Shown: positions 1-9,258 of the stretch, one piece after another | Layout: each line of letters begins with the position of its first letter | How positions within the stretch are numbered: the first letter of the stretch is position 1 | From: Flavobacteriales bacterium UBA952 | GTDB taxonomy: Bacteria > Bacteroidota > Bacteroidia > Flavobacteriales_D > Crocinitomicaceae | Direction of reading: 5' to 3' | DNA: 64,000 nt | Assembly: GCA_905182495.1 (NCBI GenBank) | Contig: CAJJBU010000003.1 | Location: forward strand, 310,001 to 374,000 | Notes under the pieces: model-generated | Told to the model about the DNA's origin: nothing | Database searches by the model: none | The model's input: the letters and a program-made list of their open reading frames with translations, nothing else | Translations under genes and position numbers: made by a program

Positions 1-674
1 TGAAACCACTTTGAACCATCTATGGCTCCATTCCCATCAAATTCATCCGACCAAACTAAAGTGTCGAATACTGAGCAACTTCCGATGGTCCCATCATAAT
101 TAAAATCATCAATATAGGCCGTAACTAAATCATTGTTGTTTTCGCCATTCACCTGAATAACAATTCTATTAAAATCAGTTCTCAGAATTGGATTAAGAGA
201 ACCTAAGTTAAAGTTAATAAAGGGGTCATTTTCAAAATCAAAAGAGACTACTTGCCACTGATCCAAAGTGAGGTTTTTTATAATTTCACTTTGTGTTTCC
301 CATGGGGCTCCTAATGTTCCATCTTGCAGTTTTAAGGAAACCTGATTGATTTGACTCCCGCTTAGACTTGTCGATTCAATATAAATCTTTAATGAAAACG
401 TATGGTTACTAGATAAATCAAAATTATCACCTGCGTCAAAACGGACATTGGCATATTGCCCGTTAATGTCACTATACTTTAAAACCGTCGGTGATGTATT
501 GATCCCTTGATTATATGGATTTAAATAAGGGATTTCCATTCCACAGTCATCTGCGAACCAGGTCGTAATCGTTCCGTTTCCTTCAAAGTCGTCCTGAACC
601 ATTTGAATTTGCGATCGAATAGAACAAATTAGCAGGAAAATAAATCCACTGGTGAGGGTAATGTTTTTAATCAT
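1..674 (-). CDS. Secreted glycoside hydrolase family 16-like protein, N-terminal part (cut by window edge)
   Basis: The frame is open from an ATG at 674 to the window edge, giving 224 residues with no stop. Residues 1-22 form a hydrophobic signal peptide. Residues about 25-195 look like a beta-sandwich module with alternating hydrophobic strands and a predicted carbohydrate-binding role. The last visible residues (VWSDEFDGNGAIDGSKW) match the conserved start of family 16 glycanases such as laminarinases, where this tryptophan-aspartate-glutamate-phenylalanine block opens the catalytic domain. The catalytic ExDxxE motif lies outside the window. The likely role is hydrolysis of beta-1,3/1,4-glucans outside the cell. 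The GH16 call rests on one short block and the module order, so it is good but not certain. Confidence 0.7.
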   Translation of the reverse strand, partial: MIKNITLTSGFIFLLICSIRSQIQMVQDDFEGNGTITTWFADDCGMEIPYLNPYNQGINTSPTVLKYSDINGQYANVRFDAGDNFDLSSNHTFSLKIYIESTSLSGSQINQVSLKLQDGTLGAPWETQSEIIKNLTLDQWQVVSFDFENDPFINFNLGSLNPILRTDFNRIVIQVNGENNNDLVTAYIDDFNYDGTIGSCSVFDTLVWSDEFDGNGAIDGSKWF

Positions 675-866
675 ATAGACGATTTGAGACAAGCTTAGTG
701 TCGAAGATACGCATATCTCTTAAGTCTGCAAAAGAAAGCTCTAGATAGAGCGTACATCCCCTTTCTTCTTCTTTCAATCAACATCAAAAGCCATTTTAAC
801 CAATGAGATAATGAATTTTATGTATATTTCAATAGAATTCTATTTATTTCCAAATATATACCACTT

Positions 867-2519
867 ATGAGCGATTTTCCTTGGTTTAAAAGTTACCCAG
901 ATTTTGTAACAAAAAATGTTGATTTAAACTACGAAAGTATCGTAGAGATTTATGATGAGGCCGTTTCTAAGTTTGGGGAGCGAATCGCCTACAAGAACAT
1001 GGACGTCTCGATTTCGTTTAATGACGTTGACGCGCATGTTGACGCTCTTGTACATTACATTCAAAACGAAACTTCGTTGAAAAAAGGAGATCGAATTGGC
1101 CTTCAAATGCCCAATCTTCTACAGTTTCCTATAACTATTTTTGCCTGTCTTAAGGCGGGGCTTGTCATCGTGAACACGAATCCTTTATACACATCGGAGG
1201 AGATGCGTCATCAGTATAAAGATTCAGGAGTTAAGGCGATTATTATACTAGAAAACTTTGCCTTCAATTTAGAGAAGATTATAGCAGAAACAGATATTGA
1301 AACCGTAATCGTAACCACAATTGGAGATATGTTAGGCGGATTAAAAGGCGGTATTACAAATTTTGTGGTTAGAAAAATCAAAAAAATGGTCCCCGCATTT
1401 ACGCTCAAGAATCCTATTTCTCTAAAAACGATTTTCAAAAATCACATGGGAAAAAAAGGAGAAGCCGTTGATTTAAACAAAAGTGACAACGCCTTTTTAC
1501 AATATACCGGGGGGACAACTGGTGTTTCCAAAGGTGCTGTTCTTTCACATGGAAACCTTTGTGCAAATGTCCAACAAGTTGAGGCTTGGATTGATGTAAA
1601 ATTTACGGAGGGTCAAGAGACAATCATTACAGCACTTCCTATGTACCATATATTCGCATTAACGGCTAATTGCGTTGTGTTTTTCAGGTATGGCGCAACT
1701 AATGTTTTAATTACGAACCCAAGAGATATGAAGGGCTTTTGTAAAGACCTCAAAAAAAATCCCTTTTCAATTATTACAGGTGTAAACACGTTGTTTATTG
1801 GGCTATTGAACCAAGATGCATTTAAAGCGCTAGACTTTAGCAAACTTAAAATGGCTCTAGGAGGCGGTATGTCCGTTCAAGACGCCGTTGCTAAAGAGTG
1901 GGAAGAACTTACCGATAGCCCTTTATTAGAGGCTTATGGCTTGTCTGAAACAAGTCCAGCAGCAACAATTAACCCCGTAGACGGCACTCATAAACGCGGA
2001 TCTATAGGCATGCCCTTACCGAATACGGATATAAAGATTTTTGATGACGACCGAAAAGAGGTCCCTCAAGGCGAAGCGGGCGAGATCGGTATAAAAGGAC
2101 CTCAGGTTATGAAGGGCTATTGGAACAGGCCTGAAGAATCCAAGAATACCATGCACGGTGACTATTTCCTTACTGGCGATGTCGGAATCATGGATGAAGA
2201 TGGATTCTTTAAAATCGTAGACCGAAAAAAAGAAATGGTTTTAGTCTCTGGATTCAATGTCTATCCTAATGAAGTAGAAAAAGCAATTTCTGAACATCCA
2301 AAAGTTTTAGAGATTGGGGTTCGGGGGGGTAAACATGATGACGGAACCGAATTTGTTATGGCCTTCATCGTAAAAAGAGACCCTTCACTAACCGAAGCAG
2401 AGATAGATTCGTTCGCAAGAGAGAAATTGACAAGTTACAAAGTTCCCAAGCAGATTCACTTTAGGGATGAACTACCAAAATCTAACGTTGGCAAGATTCT
2501 CAGAAGGTTTTTAAAATAG
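867..2519 (+). CDS. fadD: Long-chain-fatty-acid--CoA ligase
   Basis: This 550-residue protein has the length and motifs of FadD-type acyl-CoA synthetases, which activate fatty acids with ATP and CoA for beta-oxidation or lipid synthesis. The AMP-binding P-loop YTGGTTGVSKGA lies near residue 212. The adenylation motif around EAYGLSETSP is present near residue 355. The hinge and C-terminal lid (DRKKEMVLVSGFNVYP) lie near residue 451, and the catalytic lysine motif NVGKILRR is close to the C-terminus. The ATG at 867 gives the usual FadD N-terminus. The S4-domain gene follows after 12 bases and may be co-transcribed. Other acyl-CoA ligase subfamilies cannot be fully excluded, but similarity to FadD is strong over the full length. 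Confidence 0.92.
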   Translation: MSDFPWFKSYPDFVTKNVDLNYESIVEIYDEAVSKFGERIAYKNMDVSISFNDVDAHVDALVHYIQNETSLKKGDRIGLQMPNLLQFPITIFACLKAGLVIVNTNPLYTSEEMRHQYKDSGVKAIIILENFAFNLEKIIAETDIETVIVTTIGDMLGGLKGGITNFVVRKIKKMVPAFTLKNPISLKTIFKNHMGKKGEAVDLNKSDNAFLQYTGGTTGVSKGAVLSHGNLCANVQQVEAWIDVKFTEGQETIITALPMYHIFALTANCVVFFRYGATNVLITNPRDMKGFCKDLKKNPFSIITGVNTLFIGLLNQDAFKALDFSKLKMALGGGMSVQDAVAKEWEELTDSPLLEAYGLSETSPAATINPVDGTHKRGSIGMPLPNTDIKIFDDDRKEVPQGEAGEIGIKGPQVMKGYWNRPEESKNTMHGDYFLTGDVGIMDEDGFFKIVDRKKEMVLVSGFNVYPNEVEKAISEHPKVLEIGVRGGKHDDGTEFVMAFIVKRDPSLTEAEIDSFAREKLTSYKVPKQIHFRDELPKSNVGKILRRFLK

Positions 2520-2531
2520 TCTGTGACCTAA

Positions 2532-2900
2532 GTGCGAATAGATAAGTTTGTTTGGTGTGTTCGTTTAGCAAAAACAAGATCTCTAGCCACAAAATTAGTG
2601 GCCGGAAATAAAATAAAGCTAAATGACTCAGAATGTAAGCCCGCAAAAAATGTTTCTGCTGGAGACTTAATCACGTGCCAAAAAAACAATGCGCTATTCC
2701 GTTTTAAAGTTCTTCAGCTTACAGATAAAAGACTTGGCGCAAAACTCATTTCAGAATATATTATCGATCAAACACCTCAAGAGGAGATAGATAAATATAA
2801 AACTTATCAGTCTGCGAGGAGTGTATATCGTTCTCGGGAACAAGGAAAGCCATCTAAGAAAGACCGGAGAGATTTAGATGATTTTTTAGAGGGGTGGTAG
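2532..2900 (+). CDS. RNA-binding S4 domain protein, Hsp15-like
   Basis: A 122-residue basic protein begins with a GTG codon. Residues 1-60 form an S4 RNA-binding fold (RIDKFVWCVRLAKTRSLAT, then a KIKLN strand). The rest is a short basic tail ending in an acidic patch. The arrangement matches the heat-shock protein Hsp15 (HslR) family, which binds 50S subunits carrying stalled peptidyl-tRNA. The gene follows fadD by 12 bases, so co-transcription is likely although the functions are not obviously linked. A GTG start is chosen because the S4 domain begins immediately after it and no upstream ATG is available in frame. Confidence 0.85.
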   Translation: MRIDKFVWCVRLAKTRSLATKLVAGNKIKLNDSECKPAKNVSAGDLITCQKNNALFRFKVLQLTDKRLGAKLISEYIIDQTPQEEIDKYKTYQSARSVYRSREQGKPSKKDRRDLDDFLEGW

Positions 2901-3029
2901 TGTTTAATCTCATTCGTGTCGTTTTTGTCTGAAGAACATTCTTCGAGTATGAAAAAAGTAAAAGAACGAAACATGGAGAATGAGGCGGGAGAAATCGCCC
3001 CTCCAACGAATATATTCGTTTAGAAGGGC

Positions 3030-3061
3030 AAAATCACAAGGTGCTATTCTTGGTGATTTTT
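3030..3061 (+). terminator. Possible hairpin terminator
   Basis: An inverted repeat AAAATCAC (3030-3037) and GTGATTTT (3053-3060) with a 15-base loop ends in a run of T. It lies 130 bases after the S4-domain gene and 60 bases before the next start, so it may end the fadD transcript. The stem is AT-rich and weak. The same intergenic stretch (2901-3119) holds other short inverted repeats: GAAGA/TCTTC at 2933-2946 and ACGAATATATTCGT near 3006. Confidence 0.4.
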
Positions 3062-3119
3062 ACGATGATGACTTTTAAATTTTGTAAATTTATCGGCCTA
3101 ACCTAAGACTACTAATTCA

Positions 3120-5981
3120 TTGATTCGGTTTTATACACTTTTTTTCTTTTTTGTCGGATTCCTTTTTAGTGCTTTCAGTCAGTCTATTTCAGGAGTGGTC
3201 AATGAATATGCTGAAGTGACTCTGGTAGGAAATGATTTCGTAGAAGTTGTAAATACTTCTGGATTTCAGAATGGAGATAAGGTTTTGTTGATGAATATGA
3301 AGGGGGCATCAATAAATATAGGCAACGTCTCTGCTTTTGGGACGATTACCAGCCAAGGTGATGCGGGTAATTTTGAATTCACTTCTGTTTTGTCTATAAC
3401 TGGTCAAACGATAACTTTTGTAACGGAATTGTGTAATTCCTTTACTGTTGGTTCTTCAGGTCGGGTTCAGCTTATTCGTGTCCCTGTCTACACGGATGCG
3501 ATTATTACTGCTGAATTAACAGCTATACCATGGGATGGTTTTACAGGAGGTGTTTTGGCAATTGAGGCTACAAATAGCCTTACGCTGAATTCCGATATCA
3601 CATTAAATGGCATAGGATTTAGAGGGGGACAAATCTCTGTAGGTCAATTTTCTTGTAGTGATCCCAACTGGGCTAATAATAATGGTGGAGAGAAAGGAGA
3701 GGGTATAGCAGAAGCTCCTTCAGGACAAAATGAAAATAGAGCTCCATTGGCGAATGGTGGCGGCGGGTCAAATACCGGGAACCCTGGAGCGGGTGGGGGC
3801 GCAAATGGAGGGGCTGGTGGTAGAGGAGGTAATGAATGGTTTGGATCTTGCGCCCTGAACAGTTCTTTTGGAGTTGGTGCTTATGATTTAGATTACACAG
3901 GATATAAAGCATTTCTTGGCGGTGGTGGTGGTGGTGGTTACAAAGACAACGGATTGAACAGTACGCCAGGTTCTAATGGAGGGGGAATCGTTTTTATCAC
4001 ATCCCCAATTGTCAATGGTAGCGGTTTTACAATTAATGCAACAGGAGCAGATGTAATTGGTAATACGGATTCAGAAGGCGCTGGAGGAGGAGGCGCTGGA
4101 GGTTGTGTTTATTTGATGACTCAAAGTTTAAATTCTGCCCTGAATATTAATGTTAATGGGGGTCAGGGGGGAGATATTCTTAGTACGTTATGGCAAAGTG
4201 CTTGTCATGGCCCTGGTGGTGGTGGTGGTGGTGGAACGATTGTCTTATCCAGCAGCATGGCTCCAGTGAACTTAAACCCCAATGTTTCAGGTGGGTTTTC
4301 CGGAACTGTTCTACACACGGGGCCTGCATGTGCGGGAACTCCCCATGGTGCTGAAAACGGTTCTGGTGGACAAATGCTCTTTGATTTTGCACCAGCGATA
4401 ACACCTGACCTCGGTGAAGACTTATTTTTATGTCCTGGTGACAGCATACAATTAAACTTAAATACCAATTATATAAATTACACCTGGAATGACAATTCAA
4501 ATGATTCTATTTTAGTAATCGATTCTCCAGGGTTATATTGGGTAGAGGTGGAAACAATTTGTGGTTTTCTCAGAGATTCAATTGTTATAAATCAAACAAC
4601 ACTAGACTTAGGTCTTGGGCAAGAGATTTGTCCAGGCACTGAGCTTACCCTTGAGGTTTCAGAGGCGTTTATAGAACAAACATGGAGCACAGGAGAACTG
4701 ACCCCAAGTATTATTGTGGCTACTGAAGGTGTGTTTTCAGTAATCGCAACGGATCTCTATGGTTGTTTACATGACGATACTATTTTCATCAGCCTTTCAC
4801 CTATTATCAATACTGAGATTTTGGCAACTATTTGCGAGGGGTCCGAATTTGAGTTTGAAGGCGTTTTCTTAAATGAGGGCGGATTCTATGCCGATACTTT
4901 AATTTCTATAGAAAGCGGTTGCGATTCAATCGTTAGTCTAAACTTATCCATTACCCCATTGCCTTTAATTGATGCTGGGCAAGACACCTTGATTTGCTAT
5001 GGGGATGATTTCGTTTTAGTTCCCTCCGGAGGTGTTTCCTATAATGTTTACGATGGTACTGATTGGTTTAATAATATTGAAGAAAACATAACTGTTAATG
5101 TCACGGCGAATCAAGATTATATAATTGAAGGCACAGATGAGAACGGGTGTTTAAATTCAGACACGGTTTCAGTTGTATTTCTTTCTTCACAAACACCTAT
5201 TTTAAATTCAGAAACAAATGTAATTTGTCCAGGTGAATCTGTAAGCCTTTCAAATTTAAATGTAAACGCGATTTCTACAAATTGGTATTTTTCAAATGGT
5301 ACTCAGGCGCTCGGGTCAAACGATCCAAATGACTTTGTCTTCGACCAGGTTGGATGCTCAGATTTGACAATGACCATGATCGATAATAATGGCTGTGATA
5401 CAACCATGTCTTATTCTGATGTTGTATGTGCAGAGGCAGCGACAGCTTCGTTTGATTTGAACCCTTCATCAATTGGTCCAGGAAATGGCGTGGTTAACTT
5501 TTACAATACCTCTGTTGGTGCCACAACCTATTTCTGGTTATATGGTGACGGGAATCAATCGACTCTTTTTCAAGACGTACATGCCTATGATGTTAATTTA
5601 CAAACTGGATTTCAAGCCGTGCTAGTCGCATACACTGCTGCTGGTTGTCCCGATACCGTTTCTGTGACTATTCAATATCAAGAAGAACTTATTTATTTCA
5701 TTCCGAACACTTTTACACCTGATGCAGATGAACACAACCAAACCTTCAAGCCTGTTTTTACAAGTGGGTTTGACCCTTATAATTTTGAGTTCTCTATTTA
5801 TAATAGATGGGGTGAGGTCGTGTGGAAATCATTTGACTATACACAAGGATGGGATGGTAGTTTTAGTAAAAAAAACGGCATTAGTGTGCAAGAGGGCACC
5901 TATAGTTGGGTCATTAAATTCAAGCCAAAAGACACTGACAAAAAGGTGGTTATTAACGGGCATGTCAACTTGATAAAATAA
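3120..5981 (+). CDS. Secreted glycine-rich protein with gliding-motility-associated C-terminal (CHU_C) domain
   Basis: A 953-residue exported protein begins with a TTG codon and a clear signal peptide (residues 1-20). Residues about 200-420 are very rich in glycine, with tracts such as GGGGGGGY and GGGGGGGGT. Residues about 430-830 contain several Ig-like/PKD-like beta modules with paired cysteines. The C-terminal 90 residues (FIPNTFTPDADEHN, then YNRWGEVVW and GWDGSF) match the gliding-motility-associated C-terminal domain family, used in Bacteroidota for export by the type IX system. The protein is probably surface-exposed, possibly an adhesin. The TTG start has no strong competitor because the signal peptide begins right after it. 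No enzymatic motif is visible. Confidence 0.85.
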   Translation: MIRFYTLFFFFVGFLFSAFSQSISGVVNEYAEVTLVGNDFVEVVNTSGFQNGDKVLLMNMKGASINIGNVSAFGTITSQGDAGNFEFTSVLSITGQTITFVTELCNSFTVGSSGRVQLIRVPVYTDAIITAELTAIPWDGFTGGVLAIEATNSLTLNSDITLNGIGFRGGQISVGQFSCSDPNWANNNGGEKGEGIAEAPSGQNENRAPLANGGGGSNTGNPGAGGGANGGAGGRGGNEWFGSCALNSSFGVGAYDLDYTGYKAFLGGGGGGGYKDNGLNSTPGSNGGGIVFITSPIVNGSGFTINATGADVIGNTDSEGAGGGGAGGCVYLMTQSLNSALNINVNGGQGGDILSTLWQSACHGPGGGGGGGTIVLSSSMAPVNLNPNVSGGFSGTVLHTGPACAGTPHGAENGSGGQMLFDFAPAITPDLGEDLFLCPGDSIQLNLNTNYINYTWNDNSNDSILVIDSPGLYWVEVETICGFLRDSIVINQTTLDLGLGQEICPGTELTLEVSEAFIEQTWSTGELTPSIIVATEGVFSVIATDLYGCLHDDTIFISLSPIINTEILATICEGSEFEFEGVFLNEGGFYADTLISIESGCDSIVSLNLSITPLPLIDAGQDTLICYGDDFVLVPSGGVSYNVYDGTDWFNNIEENITVNVTANQDYIIEGTDENGCLNSDTVSVVFLSSQTPILNSETNVICPGESVSLSNLNVNAISTNWYFSNGTQALGSNDPNDFVFDQVGCSDLTMTMIDNNGCDTTMSYSDVVCAEAATASFDLNPSSIGPGNGVVNFYNTSVGATTYFWLYGDGNQSTLFQDVHAYDVNLQTGFQAVLVAYTAAGCPDTVSVTIQYQEELIYFIPNTFTPDADEHNQTFKPVFTSGFDPYNFEFSIYNRWGEVVWKSFDYTQGWDGSFSKKNGISVQEGTYSWVIKFKPKDTDKKVVINGHVNLIK

Positions 5982-6122
5982 CCAGGATAAGCCTACCAAA
6001 TATGGTTAAGACGAATTCGAAACGTTTGAGGTAATATTGGCTATAAAAAGTGGAATCAGCTCGCAATGTGCCCCCTCCCTATTGAACTTTTTGTTTATAA
6101 CAATCTAAACGCTCTCCATAAA

Positions 6123-7967
6123 TTACTCGACTGTAACTGACTTCGCTAAATTTCGAGGCTGATCAACATTACAATCACGCATTACTGCGATGTAATAAGA
6201 TAAAATTTGAAAAGGAATGGTCGCAATTAAAGGAACGAGATATTCATTTGTTTCTGGGATTTCAATATAATCATCAGCAAACTCTTTTACCTGCTCATCA
6301 CCCTCAGTAACAATAGCTATAATTTTTCCCTTCCTTGCCTTAACCTCTTGTATATTACTCACGACTTTTTCATAGGACGGCCCTTTCGTTGCGATCACAA
6401 AAACAGGCATCTCCTCATCAATCAAGGCAATGGGTCCATGTTTCATCTCTGCGGCGGGATATCCTTCGGCATGTATATATGAAATTTCTTTGAGCTTTAG
6501 GGCGCCCTCTAAGGCAACGGGGAAGGAGCTTCCTCTACCTAAATAAAGAGCATTGGTGGCGTCTTTGTATTTCTCAGCAATTTTTTTTATTTCCTCTGTC
6601 TTATCCAACACAAGCTGTACTTTATTTGGAATTGCTTCCAAAGCAGATAGAAGGTTTCTGAATTTGGATTCATTCAGCTTGCCTTTCTTACGGGCTAAGG
6701 ATGCGGCCATTAAAGTAAGAACCGTTACCTGTGCGGTAAATGCCTTTGTGGATGCCACACCGATTTCAGGACCTGCATGGGTATAAGAGCCCGCGTCTGT
6801 AATTCTTGAAATGGAAGAACCTACTACATTACAGATTCCTAGAATGGTGGCTCCTCGGCTCTTAGCCAACTCAAGTGCTGCCATCGTATCAGCCGTTTCA
6901 CCCGACTGTGAAATAGCCATGACAATATCACCCTCGTTAATAATAGGGTTTCTGTATCTAAATTCACTCGCGTACTCAACTTCTACGTTGATTCGTGCAA
7001 GGTCTTCGAAAAGGTATTCACCAACCAAGCAAGCATGCCAGCTAGTGCCACAAGCAATCATGGTAATTCTATTGGCCTTTATAATGTCGTTTTCATAATA
7101 CTTAATCCCCCCCAAAGAAACCCATCCCTCTTCTGCGTTCAAACGACCTCGAAAACAATCCCGAATGGAATGTGGCTGCTCATGTATCTCTTTTAACATG
7201 AAGTGATCATATCCGCCTTTTTCAATAGCCTCTAGGTGCAATTCCAACTCCTCTACATAGGGGTCTTTTAGCTCCTCATTAATATTGTAAAGTTTTAGTC
7301 CTTTATCCTGATTAAGAATTGCGATTTCGCCGTCATTCAGATAAACCACTTGCTTGGTATACTCAACAATCGGTGTCGCGTCAGACGCCACATAAAAGTC
7401 ATTCTCCTTACCAATGCCTAGAACTAATGGGCTGCTTTTTCGAGCAGCAATCAATTTATTCGGTTCGTCTTTACAAAGAACAACAATAGCATATGCCCCC
7501 ACCACTTGCTGTAGTGCAAGCCTTACTGATTTCCCTAATTTATTACCTGTATGTTTTTTAATGTCTGATATTAAATAACACAAAACTTCGGTGTCCGTGT
7601 CGCTCTTAAAACGATAGCCCTTACTCTCAAGCTCTTGTCGAAGTGAATCATAGTTCTCAATAATTCCATTGTGTACCAATGCTATATCCCCAAACTCAGA
7701 AAGGTGTGGGTGCGCATTTTTATCAGTCGGAGGCCCGTGAGTTGCCCATCGCGTATGCCCAATACCACGTGTTCCACTTGTGTCTTTACCAACAACAAAT
7801 TCTTCGAGATTAGAAACCTTTCCTTCTTTCTTGTATAGCTTTATTTCGTTATCCTTTAACAAGGCGATTCCGGAGCTGTCGTATCCTCGATACTCTAAAC
7901 GTTTTAAGCCTTTAAGCACGATTGGAAACGCTTCATTCATTCCTATATAGGCTACAATTCCACACAT
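6123..7967 (-). CDS. glmS: Glutamine--fructose-6-phosphate aminotransferase (isomerizing)
   Basis: This 614-residue protein makes glucosamine-6-phosphate from fructose-6-phosphate and glutamine, the first step toward peptidoglycan and lipopolysaccharide amino sugars. Cys2 in MCGIVAYIG is the class II amidotransferase nucleophile, and the glutaminase domain covers residues 1-220. Two SIS sugar-isomerase domains follow (about 285-430 and 460-600). The canonical end KSVTVE is intact. It is the last gene of a minus-strand group with the DUF4270 gene (1-base gap) and a glycogen synthase-like gene. No glmS ribozyme is visible, as expected for an internal operon gene with no upstream leader. Confidence 0.97.
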   Translation of the reverse strand: MCGIVAYIGMNEAFPIVLKGLKRLEYRGYDSSGIALLKDNEIKLYKKEGKVSNLEEFVVGKDTSGTRGIGHTRWATHGPPTDKNAHPHLSEFGDIALVHNGIIENYDSLRQELESKGYRFKSDTDTEVLCYLISDIKKHTGNKLGKSVRLALQQVVGAYAIVVLCKDEPNKLIAARKSSPLVLGIGKENDFYVASDATPIVEYTKQVVYLNDGEIAILNQDKGLKLYNINEELKDPYVEELELHLEAIEKGGYDHFMLKEIHEQPHSIRDCFRGRLNAEEGWVSLGGIKYYENDIIKANRITMIACGTSWHACLVGEYLFEDLARINVEVEYASEFRYRNPIINEGDIVMAISQSGETADTMAALELAKSRGATILGICNVVGSSISRITDAGSYTHAGPEIGVASTKAFTAQVTVLTLMAASLARKKGKLNESKFRNLLSALEAIPNKVQLVLDKTEEIKKIAEKYKDATNALYLGRGSSFPVALEGALKLKEISYIHAEGYPAAEMKHGPIALIDEEMPVFVIATKGPSYEKVVSNIQEVKARKGKIIAIVTEGDEQVKEFADDYIEIPETNEYLVPLIATIPFQILSYYIAVMRDCNVDQPRNLAKSVTVE

Positions 7968-7968
7968 C

Positions 7969-9249
7969 TTAATAAGTTGTATATGTAATAGTTAGTTTCG
8001 GTTTCGTTTTGTTGATTGTATTGCTTCCATTGAAGACAATTCGCTCAGCAGAATTAATAAAATAGAGGGGAGAAACAACCAATTCAGTTAATGGTAAGTC
8101 CTTATTTACAATCGACTGAACGTACTCTCTAATGTTAATGTTAAATTGTTTTTCTGCAGGGTTATAAACCCCGAAGACTCCAATATTAACTAAATTTGTA
8201 GAGGAAGAATCTGCTCTTGTGGCTACACTTATGTTTGTTCCGGGTTGATACTTATATCCTGTCTGAAACTGAACCGGGAGCGAAAGGTCTGCCCGGTGAA
8301 TCACAATGTTTTCTGGCAGCGAAAGAATTCCAGGAAAAGACAATGCTGCTCGAGTGCCGAAAGCCTGAGCATAATAAGTGTTTTGGCCGACAGTCGAATC
8401 TTGAATCACCGCCTCTACATTTGTTCCCGTTTGGTCAATCGCTATTTTAGTAAAGTCTGCACAGTCAGAATTAATGATCAAATCATAAGATGTTGGTTCT
8501 CCGTCCTGCTGAAAGTATATCGTTGCCTTTGAAGACGGATCGTTGATATTTAAATAAAGTGCTGCTCCTTCGCCCGAAACTTGAGCCAGGTTATTTGTCC
8601 GAAGGTACAGACCTTTGAAAAACTCTAAAAACTCATCATTACTCGAAAACGTTGTTCCTCCACTTGTGGCTTCTGTAATAAGGCTTCTTGCTAATAAAGT
8701 GTCGAGGTGAATCCGCAATTGAGGCGCCAAAGAGTCCCCTCCAACCACGCTCGGGGATGAGGTATTTGGAGAAATTGTTGCATTGTCCAAAGGAACCAAA
8801 TTTAATGCGTTGTAGGCCAATGTTGAAAACGAATAATATGTCGAATCTAAAGACATGCTTTCCTCTAACTCATAAGCCTCAAAGGTTTGAGGGTCTAAAT
8901 CTCCATAATTACCAACATATTCAAGGGCAAGAACAAAGGAGTCTATAACAATTGTATTGGGGTCGCCAAAATTGGGGTCTACACCCGCAAGTCTAAGTTG
9001 CGTGAAAAAAGAGGCATTATAACTTCCAAAAACAGGGTCAATATAGGATCCAAGTACAACATTAGAGGGGTTGTCGGAAATAATAGAGTCTTCTTCAATG
9101 GTATAGGTAACTAATGAGAAGGTGTCTATTGACGTTCCGCCAAGAATAGTATTAGAATCAATAACATCCGATCCCAATTGATATTGTTTCTTTTTACAGG
9201 AAACAATTGCTGTTGAGCAAATAATAATAAACGCTAGGGTTCGAATCAT
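7969..9249 (-). CDS. DUF4270 family lipoprotein
   Basis: A 426-residue protein has a short hydrophobic leader ending in a lipobox-like IVSC (Cys18), followed by KKK, so it is probably a lipoprotein. The mature part begins with the LGSDVI stretch typical of DUF4270 proteins and is rich in beta strands. It ends with a KPKLTITYTT strand often seen in this family. The function of the family is unknown. It sits between the glycogen synthase-like gene (9-base gap) and glmS (1-base gap). This order is conserved in many Bacteroidota, which suggests a link to envelope or cell-surface sugar metabolism; that link is inference. Confidence 0.88.
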   Translation of the reverse strand: MIRTLAFIIICSTAIVSCKKKQYQLGSDVIDSNTILGGTSIDTFSLVTYTIEEDSIISDNPSNVVLGSYIDPVFGSYNASFFTQLRLAGVDPNFGDPNTIVIDSFVLALEYVGNYGDLDPQTFEAYELEESMSLDSTYYSFSTLAYNALNLVPLDNATISPNTSSPSVVGGDSLAPQLRIHLDTLLARSLITEATSGGTTFSSNDEFLEFFKGLYLRTNNLAQVSGEGAALYLNINDPSSKATIYFQQDGEPTSYDLIINSDCADFTKIAIDQTGTNVEAVIQDSTVGQNTYYAQAFGTRAALSFPGILSLPENIVIHRADLSLPVQFQTGYKYQPGTNISVATRADSSSTNLVNIGVFGVYNPAEKQFNINIREYVQSIVNKDLPLTELVVSPLYFINSAERIVFNGSNTINKTKPKLTITYTTY

Positions 9250-9258
9250 TTTTTCTGA

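Noticed and set aside
4180..4500. Minus-strand frames inside the glycine-rich gene, rich in proline and histidine
   Set aside because: They are the mirror of GGT/GGC glycine codons and have no start context or family.
7967..7969. glmS ribozyme or riboswitch upstream of glmS
   Set aside because: The upstream gene ends one base before the glmS start, so no leader is available.
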